DNA of 64,000 bases, taken from Primulina eburnea. Lineage: Eukaryota; Streptophyta; Magnoliopsida; Lamiales; Gesneriaceae. The notes beneath the pieces were generated by a model. That model did not search any database. It was not told the DNA's origin and saw only the letters and a list, made by a program, of their open reading frames with translations. Made by a program: the position numbers and the translations under genes. This document shows, piece by piece, positions 35,285-49,600 of the stretch. The stretch is from assembly GCF_022965805.1 (NCBI RefSeq), contig NC_133102.1, forward strand, positions 7,944,885 to 8,008,884, written 5' to 3'. How positions within the stretch are numbered: the stretch's first letter is position 1; each line of letters begins with the position of its first letter.

Positions 35285-36190
35285 ATTAAATTAAGTCTAT
35301 CACTATAATTGATTTTGTTATTTTTAATTTATGATTTATACAAATTAATATAATATTTGATAATAACAAAAGATTATCCAAAAATTAATGTCATTTAATA
35401 TTTAATAATTAAATAGTCTTGTAAAAAACATGATAAAAAAATAAAAATTAATATTTTAAGGTATAATTTATAAATAAATTTTATGATATAATTGATAAAA
35501 TAATTTGTTTCATTTATTGTTAATAATTAAATTTTATTTCTTTATGTTATAACTTTTAATCATGAAATTCTATACATTTTAAGATTATAATTATGAATTT
35601 TTTTAATAAAAGTATTACTACTTATAAAAAAATCATAAAATTTTATCGGTTCATAGAATTGAAATTAATAATTTCTTAATAAATAAAATTTTAAAATTTA
35701 TTAATTTTTTAACTAAAAATAGATTTTTTTTTATTTCTTTTAAGCATTTTCAATAAATCTGTAAACTATTATATTTAAGGAGATCATTTACTAAAAAAAA
35801 TAATTAACCTTGTGTTTGAATTAATACTTATATTCACGTGAAAATAATATTATTTACTTTTGTATGAATATAATTTTTTTATAAAAATATGATAGTTTAC
35901 AAATTAATTGAAAAAACTAAAAAGAACTTAAAAAATCATTTTTTAGTAAAAAAAAATTATTTTATTTATTATAAAAATTAATATCAATTATATGATAGTT
36001 TACAAATTAATTGAAAAAACTAAAAAGAACTTAAAAAATCATTTTTTAGTAAAAAAAATTTATTTTATTTATTATAAAAATTAATATCAATTATATGACT
36101 ACTTTTATTTTAAGATTTTCCTATTAATTTTATTAATACAATGATGTATTTTTAAAATTTTACAAATATACATAAAAATCCACATATATA
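35285..36190. other. Very AT-rich sequence with a 103-bp tandem duplication
   Basis: About 80% or more A/T by eye. Units at 35889-35991 and 35992-36096 are nearly identical, starting ATGATAGTTTACAAATTAAT. No gene. Confidence 0.75.
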
Positions 36191-36194
36191 CAAA

Positions 36195-36525
36195 TATACA
36201 TGTAATAATTAAATGGTTTAACTTTTAAATAATTTATTTTATTTATTAATATAAATTTTTGAAAACTATTTAATACATAGGTTATGTCAATTAATTATTA
36301 GTTCAAAGAAAATAATAAAACATAATATGTTATAATTAGGTACAAAATCCTACAATTATGTACAAAAAATTTACAAAAGTATATAAAATCTTGCAAAAAA
36401 ATTTACAGGAATCCACATAAATCTGTTTGTAAATCTGTGAGATTCTGTAAAATTTAATAAAAATATATCAAATCAACAAAAGTCATTTAAAAAATCATCA
36501 AAACTTAGATTGAATAAACCCGCTT
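36195..36525 (+). repeat. Dispersed AT-rich repeat, copy B
   Basis: Homologous to 6508-6860 and in the same orientation. Non-coding. Confidence 0.65.
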
Positions 36526-36880
36526 GGATTTTTCTAGAACTATGATTTTCATCTTGTCAAAACATCATATATAATCTTATTAATTCTTGATAAGATATGA
36601 TTGGATAATATATGATTCTAGAGCTGTATACCATTGTTACATCGATTATCTCTGATCATCGATCATGAATTATTTAATTAATAGGCTTGAAGTATCCTAT
36701 TAAAACTCTAATAATAGGTGTTTTAGTTAGGCAGAACACCCGGTAGGATTTTTGACCAATTGACTTGGAGAATCCCAATCAAACACCTACTAGTTGGTGT
36801 CCTATTTTGTCAAATTACCTAATAAGAATCCCAGTGAGATTCTACAAGATCTACAATATCTTTAAATAATGAATATGTTT
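36526..36880. other. Intergenic sequence before the third MITE
   Basis: AT-rich and non-coding, with no recognised element. Confidence 0.5.
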
Positions 36881-37050
36881 CTTGTGATACAGTCTCACGA
36901 ATCTTTTATCTGTGAGAGTGGTCAGCTCTACCGATATTCACAATAAAAAGTAATACTCTTAGCATGAAAAATAATACTTATTCATGGATAATCCAAATAA
37001 GAGATCCGTCTCACAAAATACGACCCGTGAGACCGTCTCACACAAGTTTC
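36881..37050 (+). mobile_element. MITE, copy 3 of 3
   Basis: Begins CTTGTGATACAGTCTCACG and ends GTGAGACCGTCTCACACAAG. It has the same internal words as 759-926 and 4061-4226. It lies about 570 bp upstream of the MORC start codon, in the possible promoter region. Confidence 0.8.
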
Positions 37051-37623
37051 TGTCTTAAATAATAGATCATATATCAAAGTTTGACACGAACAATTTTCTC
37101 TCTTCTAACTCAAAAATTCGACCGACTCCTTTTCTCAAGAAGAAAAATTTTCGGCTACCAATTCTCAGGCGACACCGCCACCGTCGTGCCATAGGAATTT
37201 GGAAATCAATCGTGAACTTGATTTTAGTTTTTGAAGAAAGAAGATTTTTTTGTTGATTGTTAGTAAGAAATTACAAGAAAAACTCTCTTTTTAACATTCG
37301 TAATAGTTAGAATCAAGTATTATAGGTTTAGTGTCAAAATCATAGTTTGTGATATTATGATATATCAGTTTTATTTGACAACCGTTGGATCTAAACAAGT
37401 TGAAGTTCAAGACTGTCCTTCACAAAAAAGTACAATTAAAGTTTGACAATAAGATTCAACTACCACCAGTCAGCGAAAACGTCTCTCGGAAAAACACGCG
37501 TTTGTTCTGTTTTTTTCGTTTAGACGCTTTTTGAACTTTTCGACTGCCCTCGCAACGTCATCTTCCTTTGCATTAAATCTTTTGCCTTTTGTAGAGATTC
37601 GAAGCTTTTCGATTTCCACTACA
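37051..37623 (+). promoter_or_regulatory. Presumed MORC promoter and 5' leader
   Basis: Non-coding sequence directly upstream of the MORC ATG. No clear TATA box was found. An in-frame stretch upstream of the ATG starts only with TTG, so 37624 is the first usable ATG. A CT-rich leader precedes it, as is common in plants. Confidence 0.4.
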
Positions 37624-40600
37624 ATGGCGAACAACGTTAGATTCCAGGTTAAGCAAGAACTACTCGATCACAATTTCGCCCGTGTAAATAGGCCGAACCC
37701 CAATACCGCGCAGCCGCCTTCGGTTATCGAGCTGTCGAGTTCGGATTCTGATTCGTCTTCCGAAGACGGTGGCGAAGTTAGGGACAGTGGGAAAAGGCCT
37801 AGGGATTTGAACGCTGATGTGAGTAATGGGAAAAGTAAGAAGAAGAAGGTGGCTGGGGACTTACCGGTGGGGTTTTTGGACCTTTTGCCGTCTAGAAGGC
37901 CTCCGGTTGGCGTGTCTTCTACTTCAATGGCGAATGTAGGATCTATAGTGATGGCGCCTGTGGAGGGGTCTGTCAAGCAGTTCTGGAAGGCGGGGGATTA
38001 TGAAGCGACGCCGGCTGTTGGCTTCAGGAATACTTATAATTGTGAGTATTTTCTCCTTGCATGTTTGTTTTGTGAGTGTCTTTTGCTGGGGAGGAGAAGC
38101 TGTGCTAGAAGCGCTAGAGATGACTCCTCCGGGACTGCGGGTTGTACACGTGCTCTCGTGGTTGCAGCTTGACTTCTGCGTTAAATGAACAATGTTATGA
38201 TTTTCGCCTAAAATGGATCCTTGAGGATGAGGTCACCCTAGATTTCTGGAATTAACTTGTATGAAAGTGGACTAAACTCCATTTGGTTTAAATGTTAAAA
38301 AATTAGTGTCTTACCAAAAAATGGTGTTGATTTAATTACTACTTATATCAGGTTGCGATAATAGGTCAAAATGTAGCATATCGTTATAATTCTTGAGCGA
38401 CTGCTCAAGTATCTCTTCTTTAGTCTGCTTGCGCCTTATTTGTTATTGAGACTTTAGTTGTTTAATATTATGAAACAGCCCTATTCCCAACTGATATCTG
38501 TTATAAATCTACAGGTAGCATGGATCATGTCAGAATACATCCCAAATTTCTGCATTCAAATGCGACTAGTCATAAGTGGGTTCTTGGAGGTAAAGAACTA
38601 CATCCTGTTTGAATAGTTGAGCTATATTCTTCGTGATGCATGCTTCTGTAGTTCTGTTTAGGTGGAGATGCGATGTTGTTTACAATCTCCCATTTTTGTG
38701 ATGCATGTTCTGTTTTCTGTGAGGTGCAATTGTATAAGGTTCCAACTCTTACTGTCCTGGAACTGTGCATGTGTTCGTTTTGCAGCTTTTGCAGAACTTC
38801 TAGACAATTCCTTGGATGAGGTATATCAATTCTCTCATCTGGTTGATCTATATTTTACAAGTTTGTTTGCGTCCGGAATCTGAATTCTTTCTTGTTATAT
38901 ATCTGTTGTTTTTAGGTCTGCAGTGGAGCGACACATGTCAATCTAGATATGGTTAAGAGCAAGAAAGATGGGACCAAAATGTTACTGGTTGAAGGTATTT
39001 TCATATAATGCCACTTTGATTTTATCTCCCATCATTTTTCTCTTTAAATATGTGCGCGGAGCGCTTATTGCATGTCCTTTGGTGCATCAATTAGCTTATT
39101 GGTAGAACAATTGATTTTTGAAGACTAAGGTGTAAATAAGAAAACTATATGTTTGTATGAAATACTCTTTATAGTTGGGAAATCTGAAAGAAAAGGTTTT
39201 CAGTAGGGCAAAGCTTAAGTATTTTACGCGGGGCATGTGGCATGATGATATGAATCCCTATGAACTGGAAACCATCCCAAGAAATGGAAACTTGTACACC
39301 AGTAAGTAGGGGTGAGCAGAAACCAAAACGAAATGAACCAGACCAACCATAGAACCAAACCAAATCGCTGGTGATTGGTTTTAAATTATGCAAACCGAAA
39401 AAATTGGTTTCGTTCAAAGTTGGGATTGCCAATCTCTTTATATAAGAATATAATTTTTAAGTATATATATGGTACCTAGTTTATATTACATCATTAGTAG
39501 TATGCTAAATTTATAATGAATGTTTCTTTCATAAAATCCAGATGTACAATTATTTAGGAAGACCCATTTTATGTGTGAAAAAATATATATGCCAATTAAT
39601 TTAGGTTGCAATATATCAATTTCTAATTTTTATCTTTATCCCTAAACTGAAGTTACAAAATCTGTATCTTCAAAATTTATACATTTCGATGCAAAATTTG
39701 TAATGTTCTATTGTATATTACATTGTTAAACGGTTTAATATCTGTATGAATATCGATATTTGTCTATCATATCTAGTCTTAGTTATATCATGTTTAAAAA
39801 CAATCAAAATATTTTGATTTTTAATAATGTCAAAATATTTTGATTTTTAATTATTAATGGTTTGATTTGGTTTGCAATTTCGCAAATCCGATAAGAATTG
39901 GTTCTATTCAAATTTTTATTAGAATTCGAACCAATCCACATTGGATCACCCGTACCATCAAGTCATAATGTGAGGTTAAAACCATAAATTATTGTGCTAG
40001 TTTTACCTTCTTTTGTGCTTTTGTTGATATGAATAACATCTGTATTATTGCCTTCCATATCGTGCTTTCTGTTTTTTCTGTGAATTCTTGCTTAACTGAT
40101 TATATTCCTATATCCTAATTTATTTGGTTCTTGTTACCTTATCGAGGTTTTGCGTTATTATATCATGTATGATTTGATAGCCTCATGTTCAATCTGCTTA
40201 CTGTGAGATTTTCACAGATAATGGTGGTGGAATGGACCCTGATAAAATTCGTCAATGCATGTCTCTTGGTTATTCCTCAAAAAGCAAAATGGTAGACACT
40301 ATCGGGCAATGTCAGTTCTCTGTCTCTCTCAGGCTGTGAATATCATTTGACTTCTATAAACCGTCTTAGTAGTTCACATTAAATTTACTTGAGAAACTGT
40401 GCATGCCAGATGGAAATGGATTCAAGACAAGCACCATGAGGCTTGGTGCTGATGTGATTGTTTTTTCTCGAAGTCGTGGGAAGGATGGAAGCAGGTTTGC
40501 ATTTTTTTATTAGGTTCCACGTGCAAGTAAACTTCGTGCTATGTAGTCAACTTCCATGATTCACAAATTTTTGTTAATGTATTGTCAACAATAAAGTTTG

Positions 40601-43600
40601 GATTATGGCTGTATTGACCCTAGTGCTTTGAGATATTATCTCCTTCCAGTGTTCTAAATGGCTGTCGAGGTGCCTAGGCGGCCCTCGACCGCACCGTATA
40701 TGCATGAGGCTGGTGTTTTAGGCGGCCCAAGCTATAAGGCGTTGGGTAGGCGGGTCGAGGCGGCGAGCAGGCGGGTCGAGGCGGCGAGCGGGCGGGCTAG
40801 GCGGGCGAGGCGGCGAGCGGGCGGGCGAGACAGTCAAGATTTTTAAGTTGTAGTCCACAATTTTAAAAACCTAGTCAAAGTCAACTAATTTTAAATATTA
40901 AAACCCTAACACACCTCACTTTCTTTATTTTATTTTTGGTTTTCACTCTCAACTTTTAACTCTCAACCACCGCACACAATCCGCCCGCCGCCGCGATGAT
41001 GAGAGGATCATGGATGTAGTAGATGGTGCATGTGTAAATGATTTGGAAGATTAGTTATGTTTAGTATACTAATTGTTCTAATGATGGATAACTGATTGAA
41101 ACTTTGAAATTTAAACTTAGTTTTTTGGTAAAAATAATTATATTACTTTGTTAGCTTAATAACATTAATATGATGATGAATCTTTATTATATCTAGATGA
41201 TATTATATTTCGTGTTTAAATATTATTTAATTGCACATTTTATATAAAAATGATTATATTGTATGATTATCTATAAAAAAATTACTTAAAAAAATTCAAC
41301 CGCCTAGGCACCGCCTAGGCGCCCGAGGCGGTAAGCGGTCACCGACCGCCCCGCCACCGCCATTTACAACCTTGTCTCCTTCATTTGGAACCGGTGGATT
41401 CTATATTTTGGAGGACCATGTGGTATTGTGGTCAACGACATCACTAGTGCTCATCTTGGTATTTTTTGATTTCATCAGTGCTTTATTGCTGTACTAAAAA
41501 TTTTATGCCCTGAAAAAGCTTCATTATTCAACATTAAATGTTGTGGTTAAGATGAAATTGCATACTTGGTGACTGACTCGTCTTGAATTTTCCCAATATA
41601 AGCTTTTTTTTTCTTTTAGTTTTCATAGATATTTTTTTTTATAAGAAACGATATATTATTGATAATAAAGTGTCAAATTACATCAGTGGACTAGTGGTCC
41701 ACTAAATCAAGGAGTGCAAGTAACTCTAATCTTTAATGATAAATAAAAGCCCAATCTCTCAAAATATCAAATATGGAGACATTCTTGAAATCTTCATGAG
41801 TGCCAATCCACAAAGCCATCGCTATATTGATTCTTTCCCAGCATTGTTCTCGTGATTCAGCCTTGCCTTAAAAAATTCTTCGGTTTCTTTCGAGCCATAT
41901 GTACCAGCAGATGCAATGTACCACGACACGCCAAAAAGTTCTTACTCTTGATCCTTTCTGCTGCCCCAGATCCATAGCAAATAAGTCTTTTGTTGTTGCC
42001 GGCTTAACCCACACCAACTGAAGATCTTTCAACGCCTTAGCCCACAAACCACTCGAGAATGAACAATGGAGGAGCATATGATCTTGACTTTCTGAGTCAT
42101 TCCTACACAAAACACACCAATTCGGGCAAAAATTCATCGAGGGCCACTTTATTTGCATCGTCTCCGAGGTTGGTAACTTACCCTGAGTAGCTATCCATGA
42201 GAACACCTTTATTTTTGTCGGTACCGGAACCTTCCAGATGATGTGGAGAAAAGGATAAAGTGGAAAATGTGTAAGTGGAAAAAACGACTCGAAGAATGAT
42301 TTGACCGTAAAGACCCCAGATGAATCCCCTCGCCACACTCGATAATCCTGCACCCCTTCCACCAACCTAACACTCTCTATCATCCCTAATAGCTCTGTTA
42401 ACTGATTAATTTCCTCATCTCTAATTGCCCTCCTAAAATGAAAATCCCAAGATTGAGTAGAGAGTTCGCTGTCTATACAATAAAAATGAGAAATTGGCAT
42501 GTTATAAACTGTGGACAATTGAAATAATCCAGGAAATAGCTCTTTGAAAGATGAATCCCCCAACCACCTATCTTCCCAAAATCTAACCTTATTACCCCCC
42601 TAACCCGTGTCGACACAAGTTGCTGAAAAGTCGGGTATACTCGTGAAATAAACTTCCAAGGGCACTTAAACGTAACATTTCTTGTCAAACCCGCATCCCA
42701 ACCGTTTTCTTGCATCCCATATAAACTCACAATAATTTTCTTCCAAAGAGTTCCATTTTCGGCGCAAAATCTCCACCACCACTTCCCCATCATGGACTTA
42801 TTTCGCAAGAGAATATTTCCAACCCCCAACCCCCCTTTATCCTTCGGTTTGCACACTTGTTTCCACGCGACCAAATGGCTATGAACATCTCCATCCGCTC
42901 CGTCCCATAATTTTTTTTGAAATCCTCTCAATCAACTTTGCAATACATTTTGGCATGCTAAAGAGAGACAAGTAATATATCGGAATAGAATTCAAAACCG
43001 ACGCTATCAAAGTCAATCTTCCTCCTCTCGACAAAAAAGATTTTTTCCAACTTGCCAATTTTTTGGACACCTTAGTCACAACCGGTTCCCAAAACGCAGC
43101 TTTCTACGGATTTCCCCCTAGGCATTCCCAAGTATGTTATAGGCCAACTCTCCTTTCCACATCCAACTTCTTGTGCCAACAACTCAACCTCACTTGTTTC
43201 ACAATTGATACCCATCAAAGCACTTTTTTCCAAATTTATTTTCAATCTAGACATTAACCCAAAGGATCTCACGATTTGAACCAAAAACCTGATGTCATCC
43301 TCGTTCCTTGCGAAGAATAGTGTGTCGTCCGCGAACTGGATGTGAGAGATCTCTATCTTGTCTCTACCAACCTCAATCCCCTTTATCATATTTGTTACTT
43401 TGGCCTTGTCAATCAATCTTCCCAAAACATCCACAACCAAATTAAACAATAGCGGAGACAAAGGATCACCCTGTCGAAGACCCTTATGCGCCCTAATTTT
43501 TCCCCTTGGCCTCCCATTAATTATAACCGAGAATGAAACGTTCGACACACATCCTTTAATCCATTTTCTCCATGTTTCTCCGAACCCTTTTTTTCCAAGC

Positions 43601-46600
43601 ACAAAATCGAGGAACTCCCAATTTACATTGTCATAAGCCTTTTCGAAATCCACCTTAAATACCCACCCTCTCTTCTTCTTTCTCCTTCCTTCTTCTATCA
43701 ACTCATTCGCTATAAGACCACAATCGAGTATCTGTCTTCCTTCTACAAAAGCATTTTGGGATTCCGAGATCGTATATGATATAACATCTTTTAGCCTTGT
43801 AGTTAAGACTTTTGCTATAATCTTATACAGGCTCGTGGTTGGCTAATCGGTCTCAAATCCTTAACTTTAATAGATTCACTTTTTTTCCTTATCAAACAAA
43901 TATAAGTTTCATTGGTAACACCATTTACGACTCCCGTCCGATGGAACTCATCAAAAACTCTCATAATGTCTCTCTTGACTATATCCCAACATTCTTGATA
44001 GAAGGCCAAAGTAAATCCGTCTGCCCTTGGGCTCTTACCACCCTCACAATCGAACATCGCTTTTTTGACTTCATCTTCTGTAAAAGCACTCTCTAATTCT
44101 CGGCTCATAAATTCATCAATGGGACACCACTCCACACCTTCAATCCCCCAACTTCTCACATTTATCTTTCCATACAATTCCTCGAAAAAACTCAAAATAA
44201 TGGATACAATTTCATCTTCATCACTTGTGATCGATCCATCCTCCCTTTCCAATCTGTTTATGGTCGCCCTACTCCTCCTTTGATTTAACAGTGAGTGGAA
44301 AAACTTTGAATTTTGATCCCCCTCTTTGACCCATTTGATCTTGGCTTTTTGATAATTGATCTGATTCTTTCGACATATTAAATCTTCCAACATCATTTTG
44401 TTTTCCTTTCTCTCATTTGCTACCGCTTCCGACCCCAATCCTTCACTCTCCATCGCATCCAACACGCTGATTTTTCGTCTCAACTCCCCCATTCTCATAT
44501 CGATCATCCCGTAAACTTCCTCATTCCACCTCTTAATTTCCACCTTGATCGATCTTAATTTCATCATGAATTTATATCCCTCCCAACCTCGAACCGCCGC
44601 ATTTTCCCACCACACCGTCGCCGAAGATTTGAAATTTTTATCCCTTAACCACACATTCTCGAATCTGAACGGTGTCGGACCCCACTTAATTTTTTCCATA
44701 TCCAAAATCACTGGGAAGTGATCTGATGTGATTCGTGGCAAGATTGATTGCCTATAAAATGGATAAACCTCAGTCCAACCAGTCGTGAACATGAATCTAT
44801 CCAGTCTACAGCAAATCGGCATATCCCTTAAGTTCGACCATGTGAATTTTCCATTGAGTAAAGGTGGATCACATAATTCCAGCTCTTGTATCAGTGAATC
44901 GAAGCACCGCATGCTTGAAGTTTGTGATTGACTGTTCATTTTTTCGCCTGAATTTCTAACCACGTTGAAATCACCCCCCAAACACCATCTCTCTCCACAT
45001 AAAACCCTTAACCCCGCCATTTCATCCCAGAAATTATTTCTCAAGCTTGCTCTGCATGGCCCATAAATAGCCGTAAACCACCAATCAATGGACACATCCT
45101 TCTGAATTTTTATCGAAACCGAGAACTCCCCTATCAAGTTGTCCTTAACCGAAATGAATCTAGGATCCCACATAATCAAGATCCCCCCCGACCGTCCCAA
45201 TGCAGGTAGAATCACCCATTCCACAAACCTTGATTTCCATAAACTTGAAACAAATCTCCTATCAACTACCTCCCTCTTAATTTCTGCAACACGATCAAAT
45301 CTGGTTTTTCTTTAACAATGACGGCCCGAATCAACGCCCTACGTCTTGCTGAGCCGCCTCCCCTGATATTCCATGAAAGTATTTTCATTGATTGACCTTT
45401 TCACCCTTGACATTCATGGGAGCACTATTTCGCTTTCACTCCATCAGCCTTAGTTCCATCTTGATTGTCCGAGAAGTCCACTCTTTCCACCCCCATCTTT
45501 ATTAGACATGCATTTTCAATCTCCCACTCATTTTCTTTCCCTTCGAGTCCGTCATCACCCACTTCTCCTCCTTGCCCAAAATGGTGCCCTAAGAAGAATC
45601 TCCCCGACAAACCCGACTTATCAGCAAAATGCGTTGACCCCCCCTCACTGAAATATGATGCTCTCCCACCAACCCCTCCCTCGAGACTGACACAGGAATT
45701 GAAGACAAAGATTTGTGATTAAGAAAAACAGAAGGAGAATGGGTTATAGTGTTTACCTTCCTCGGAGATGATGCAAAAAAATCACTTAAACCTTCGAGTT
45801 CCATTGAATGTGGCGAAGACTCATCTGAATTTATTGAAATATGACTGCTCCCATCGCTGATGTTGCCTTCTTCCTCTGACTTTTCATCCATTGCCTCATT
45901 TGATATTGTGTGATCCCATTTCCCATCTTCCGCCTCATGCATATGAATCCCATTCTCGATGACTGTAAGAAGAGGATCTCCTCGCTGTGTCAACTTGGCT
46001 GCCTCTTTCTTTGACCTCAACATCTTCTCTGATAAACAAAGTCAAATGTTCTTTCTTTTGGGATGTTATATTCCTCTATGTTTTTGATTGTCCCTTTGAG
46101 AAATTCTTCCTTCTCTTTCGGCCTCAACTTCTTAAGAATCTTAACTTGCTTGCCTCGAAACAATGGATCTGAAAAGCAGCCTCTTTCTTCCGTATCTTTT
46201 CCTGTAGCCTCGGCATCATGAAATTTGAGAAGAGGTGGGTTGGCCAAACCACTTTTATGAGAATTATGCTCTGTCTCGTAGTATCCTTCTTCCATTGTAT
46301 GATTCTGATGTTTGAAGTTTTCCGAATCCATCTTCTTCTGGTCACCGTCCTGTAGATTATAACTGCCATTTCCTATACCTTTATTCGATGAACCCCATCC
46401 CGCCAACACTCTAGCACCATTGACTACCACTTGAGCATACGATCCTTTTTCATATGTTTCATAAGCGTGTAAGTCGACAGAATCCACTAGCACTCGAATA
46501 TCCATCATTCCTTTTTTTGTTTGAATCTTCAGGATTCTGTTAATGAAACCACCTTCCAATCCCACCACTTTAATTTTTGCCGCTGACAAATCTTTTAGGT

Positions 46601-49600
46601 GCAATGTGTCATAACTGATGCTCAATAATCCTCCACATTTTTCTCCTATGCTTTGGAAAAGTTCGGTTTTCCACAGATCCCAAGGTAATCCAAACAATCA
46701 CACCCAACTATTGCAGCATTCAAAAACCTCTTCTTCACAATTGATTTGCGGCATCCATCGGTCAAAAAATAAAGTAACTTGTTTCTCCATAAAGCATTTT
46801 TCCAATCGCAAGTAGAATGCAGCTTCCTCCTCGTTGTGCGGCCACCACACTGCTTTATTTGCCTGAAATGGAAAGATTTGAATACCTCTCTGAACTGCCT
46901 TTCCAAGTGTGATTCGCACCAAATCCCATGGAGTATTCGCACTTTCCCTTGTTATAATGAGTGATTTACTCCAATCTTTAACCATGCACGGTAGATTTTG
47001 CTTAACCATATCATCTGCCTGGTTTCTCTGTTTGTCTTGATTGGGCCATGTTTTTCCAACATTATGTGGTTGTTCCTTAGTCTTCGTTCCTCCATTGTTG
47101 CACAGAAAATTATCCTTCCTATGATTCACAAATTTTGACAGATTGTACTCTGCCCATTTCCAACCCCATTCTCCACGCCCACTTGGAATGATTATGCGCT
47201 GCCTATTGCCGTTTCCTCCAAATTTAGTAATCTCGAGATAACTTCCTCGACCATTTACGTATTTCTGCATGATGATCACTGATTGTCTGCCTCTGAACCT
47301 GTTAAACCCGGTGCAACGTTGAGGTCTGCTAATGTATTCTCCCAATTTCAGCAAGATCCACCCTAAGCTTTCCAAGTCCACTTCCAGTACATACGTGGCA
47401 TTTCTGGTCCTTTCCTTCAAGCACACAGATCGACCCATCCTCCCCCTACTGATTAGGAACAATTTCTGCTCTATTTTAGCCTCACATAGAGTCGTGAGGT
47501 TGTTTCTAAGCATCCCTCTGTTCATGGCTGAATAATCCCGAGAAGCTATGCAATTTCGATCCGAAAGAGATAGAAAAACGAGAACGTCGTTTCGTCTTTC
47601 CTCCGCCGGCCGAACTCCGGCGCCGGTGGATGTTAACAGTCGGCTGAGCTTAGTACTTGAGATCAATGGACGAAGGATGGGTAAGGCCGATTGAAATTGG
47701 GTGGAGACTTTTGGAGGGGGGAGAGAGCATTTTTAAAAAATTCTCTCACTAGGGTTTTTTTCGTGCAGCGTTTTTTCTTCATAGATATCAACTGCCTGCT
47801 TTTCAACTTTTACTGCTCCTAGGTATTTGGTCAGGGATTAAGTACTTTTACTGGATATTGTTTGGAATTAGATTCATATGGTGCTTTTTGTTGAACTCTG
47901 AGGACAAATGCTTTGTTGTTGAATGTTCAAATCCTCGAGGAGTGCCTGTGAATCTGCCATTTGAACAGATTTGATATGTAAGCCCTGATGTGAAAACGAG
48001 ACGGCCACCCCTTTTTGTCTTTGTTTCGTAATTTCACGGATATCATATGGTTGAGCATTCAACATTCACTAGAGTTTGCTATTACTTCCTCCTAAATGCT
48101 GATCTGAATGTTTGCTTTTATTACTCGACTGATTAACGAAGTGCTGAATCTGTTTTAGGCCGACTCAAAGCATAGGATTACTATCCTACACTTTTTTGAG
48201 GAGCACTGGAAAAGAAGATACCGTGGTTCCCATAGTGAGTGACTTTGTGATTTTGTACTTTGTGTATGAAATTATTGACTTCATATGCTTCTTAATTTAT
48301 GTAACCTAAGCTACATATTAAGATTCCCAATTGCTAAAAGAAATTTAGAAGTCAAACTGTGATGTGCACATCTTGCTCAGTAATGCCAACCACCACCCCC
48401 CAAAAACCCCCACCCATGCATCATTGCAAATCAAAAGAGAGTCATATTCTGCACCTACTGTAATTGTTCTCTTTGGATACTATCTTTTTTTTTGATACGA
48501 AACATTATTTTTATTTAACTTTTTGAAAAAAAAAAAAAAAAAGTTACAAAGGAAGTGGATGAGACATCCACCGGTTTTTTGAAGCTAAAATAAAGATAAA
48601 AAAAGTCAACTTAGAATGAAACGCCAATCCCTAACAAGATCAGATATAAATAAATGATGAAAAGCTTGAACTCTGGTAGTCCAAGTCGCCACTCTGAATC
48701 TAATCTTCTCCCATAAACACTCCGTCGACTCTTCTTTGTCACTGAAAATTCTGCTATTGCGCTCCGTCCATATCGACCAAAAAATGCAATGCACAATAAT
48801 ATACCAGAACAGTCGACCTTCCTTCTTTTTCAGAATTCCATTTTCCATGACCAACATATCTCTTGAAGATTTGGGGAAAACCCACTCGAAGCCCATGTGT
48901 TGCATAACCCTGATCCAAATTGTCCTCGTAAAAGAATAGTGTAGCAGAAGATGATCCTGATTCTCGTCATTTTTTCTACACAAGGTGCACCATTGAGGGG
49001 ACAGTACATTATTCGGCTGTCTCTTTTGAAGCTTGTCACAAGTTTGCAATAATGCTGGGTCATGAATATTAAATTTTTTTCCTAAATTTTGTTGAAAGCT
49101 TGATTATGAAAGAAGTGGAAAAGATTGGAAAAAGATTGTTCGATCATCTACTGATGACTGGAAGATAAATGTTGAAACTATAGTTCAATGGTCTCCCTTT
49201 TCAAGCGAAGAAGATCTTCTTCGGCAGGTGATCTTTCTTGTTTTTTGTTGTCAAATTATATATAGTCATGTCACTTATGACCTTTGTTGTTCGTGTCTAT
49301 GCAAAATTATCCTTAATCCTCAATTCTTTGGCTTTATGTCTTCGTATGCACACTTAGTGCTGCCTTTGCTGCACCTCTATATGTGTCATATCTTAGTATG
49401 TAATTTGAGATGTCAATAAAACATTTACAATTATTGTCTTATCCTCTAAACAAACATTTTATTGTTCAGACATTTATCTTTTCTTTATGAAAAGTAAAAA
49501 GGTTTATTTGATGCTAGTTTCTTTTATCCCCAATCCTTTTCACGGGCTAGGGCAACTTTGTCTAATTTTGAATTTTTTTCATCATTTGACTCCTGCATGA

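Larger units (their letters stand above)
41633..47777 (-). mobile_element. Full-length L1-type LINE in MORC intron 6
   Basis: TSD TTCATAGATAT flanks it at 41622-41632 and 47778-47788. A poly-A tail (T run at 41633-41640 on the plus strand) closes the 3' end. On the minus strand it has a 5' leader, ORF1 and ORF2 in L1 order. It lies antisense to the MORC gene and accounts for 6.1 kb of the 7.7-kb intron. Confidence 0.93.

Noticed and set aside
37531..37623. Longer MORC N-terminus beginning upstream at 37531
   Set aside because: The upstream start is TTG, not ATG, and the stretch resembles a CT-rich leader; the first ATG is at 37624.
37668..37976. 102-codon minus-strand ORF opposite MORC exon 1
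   Set aside because: Antisense shadow of the coding exon with no independent support.
43358..44283. Plus-strand ORFs across the LINE
   Set aside because: They are antisense shadows of the endonuclease-RT ORF2 on the minus strand.
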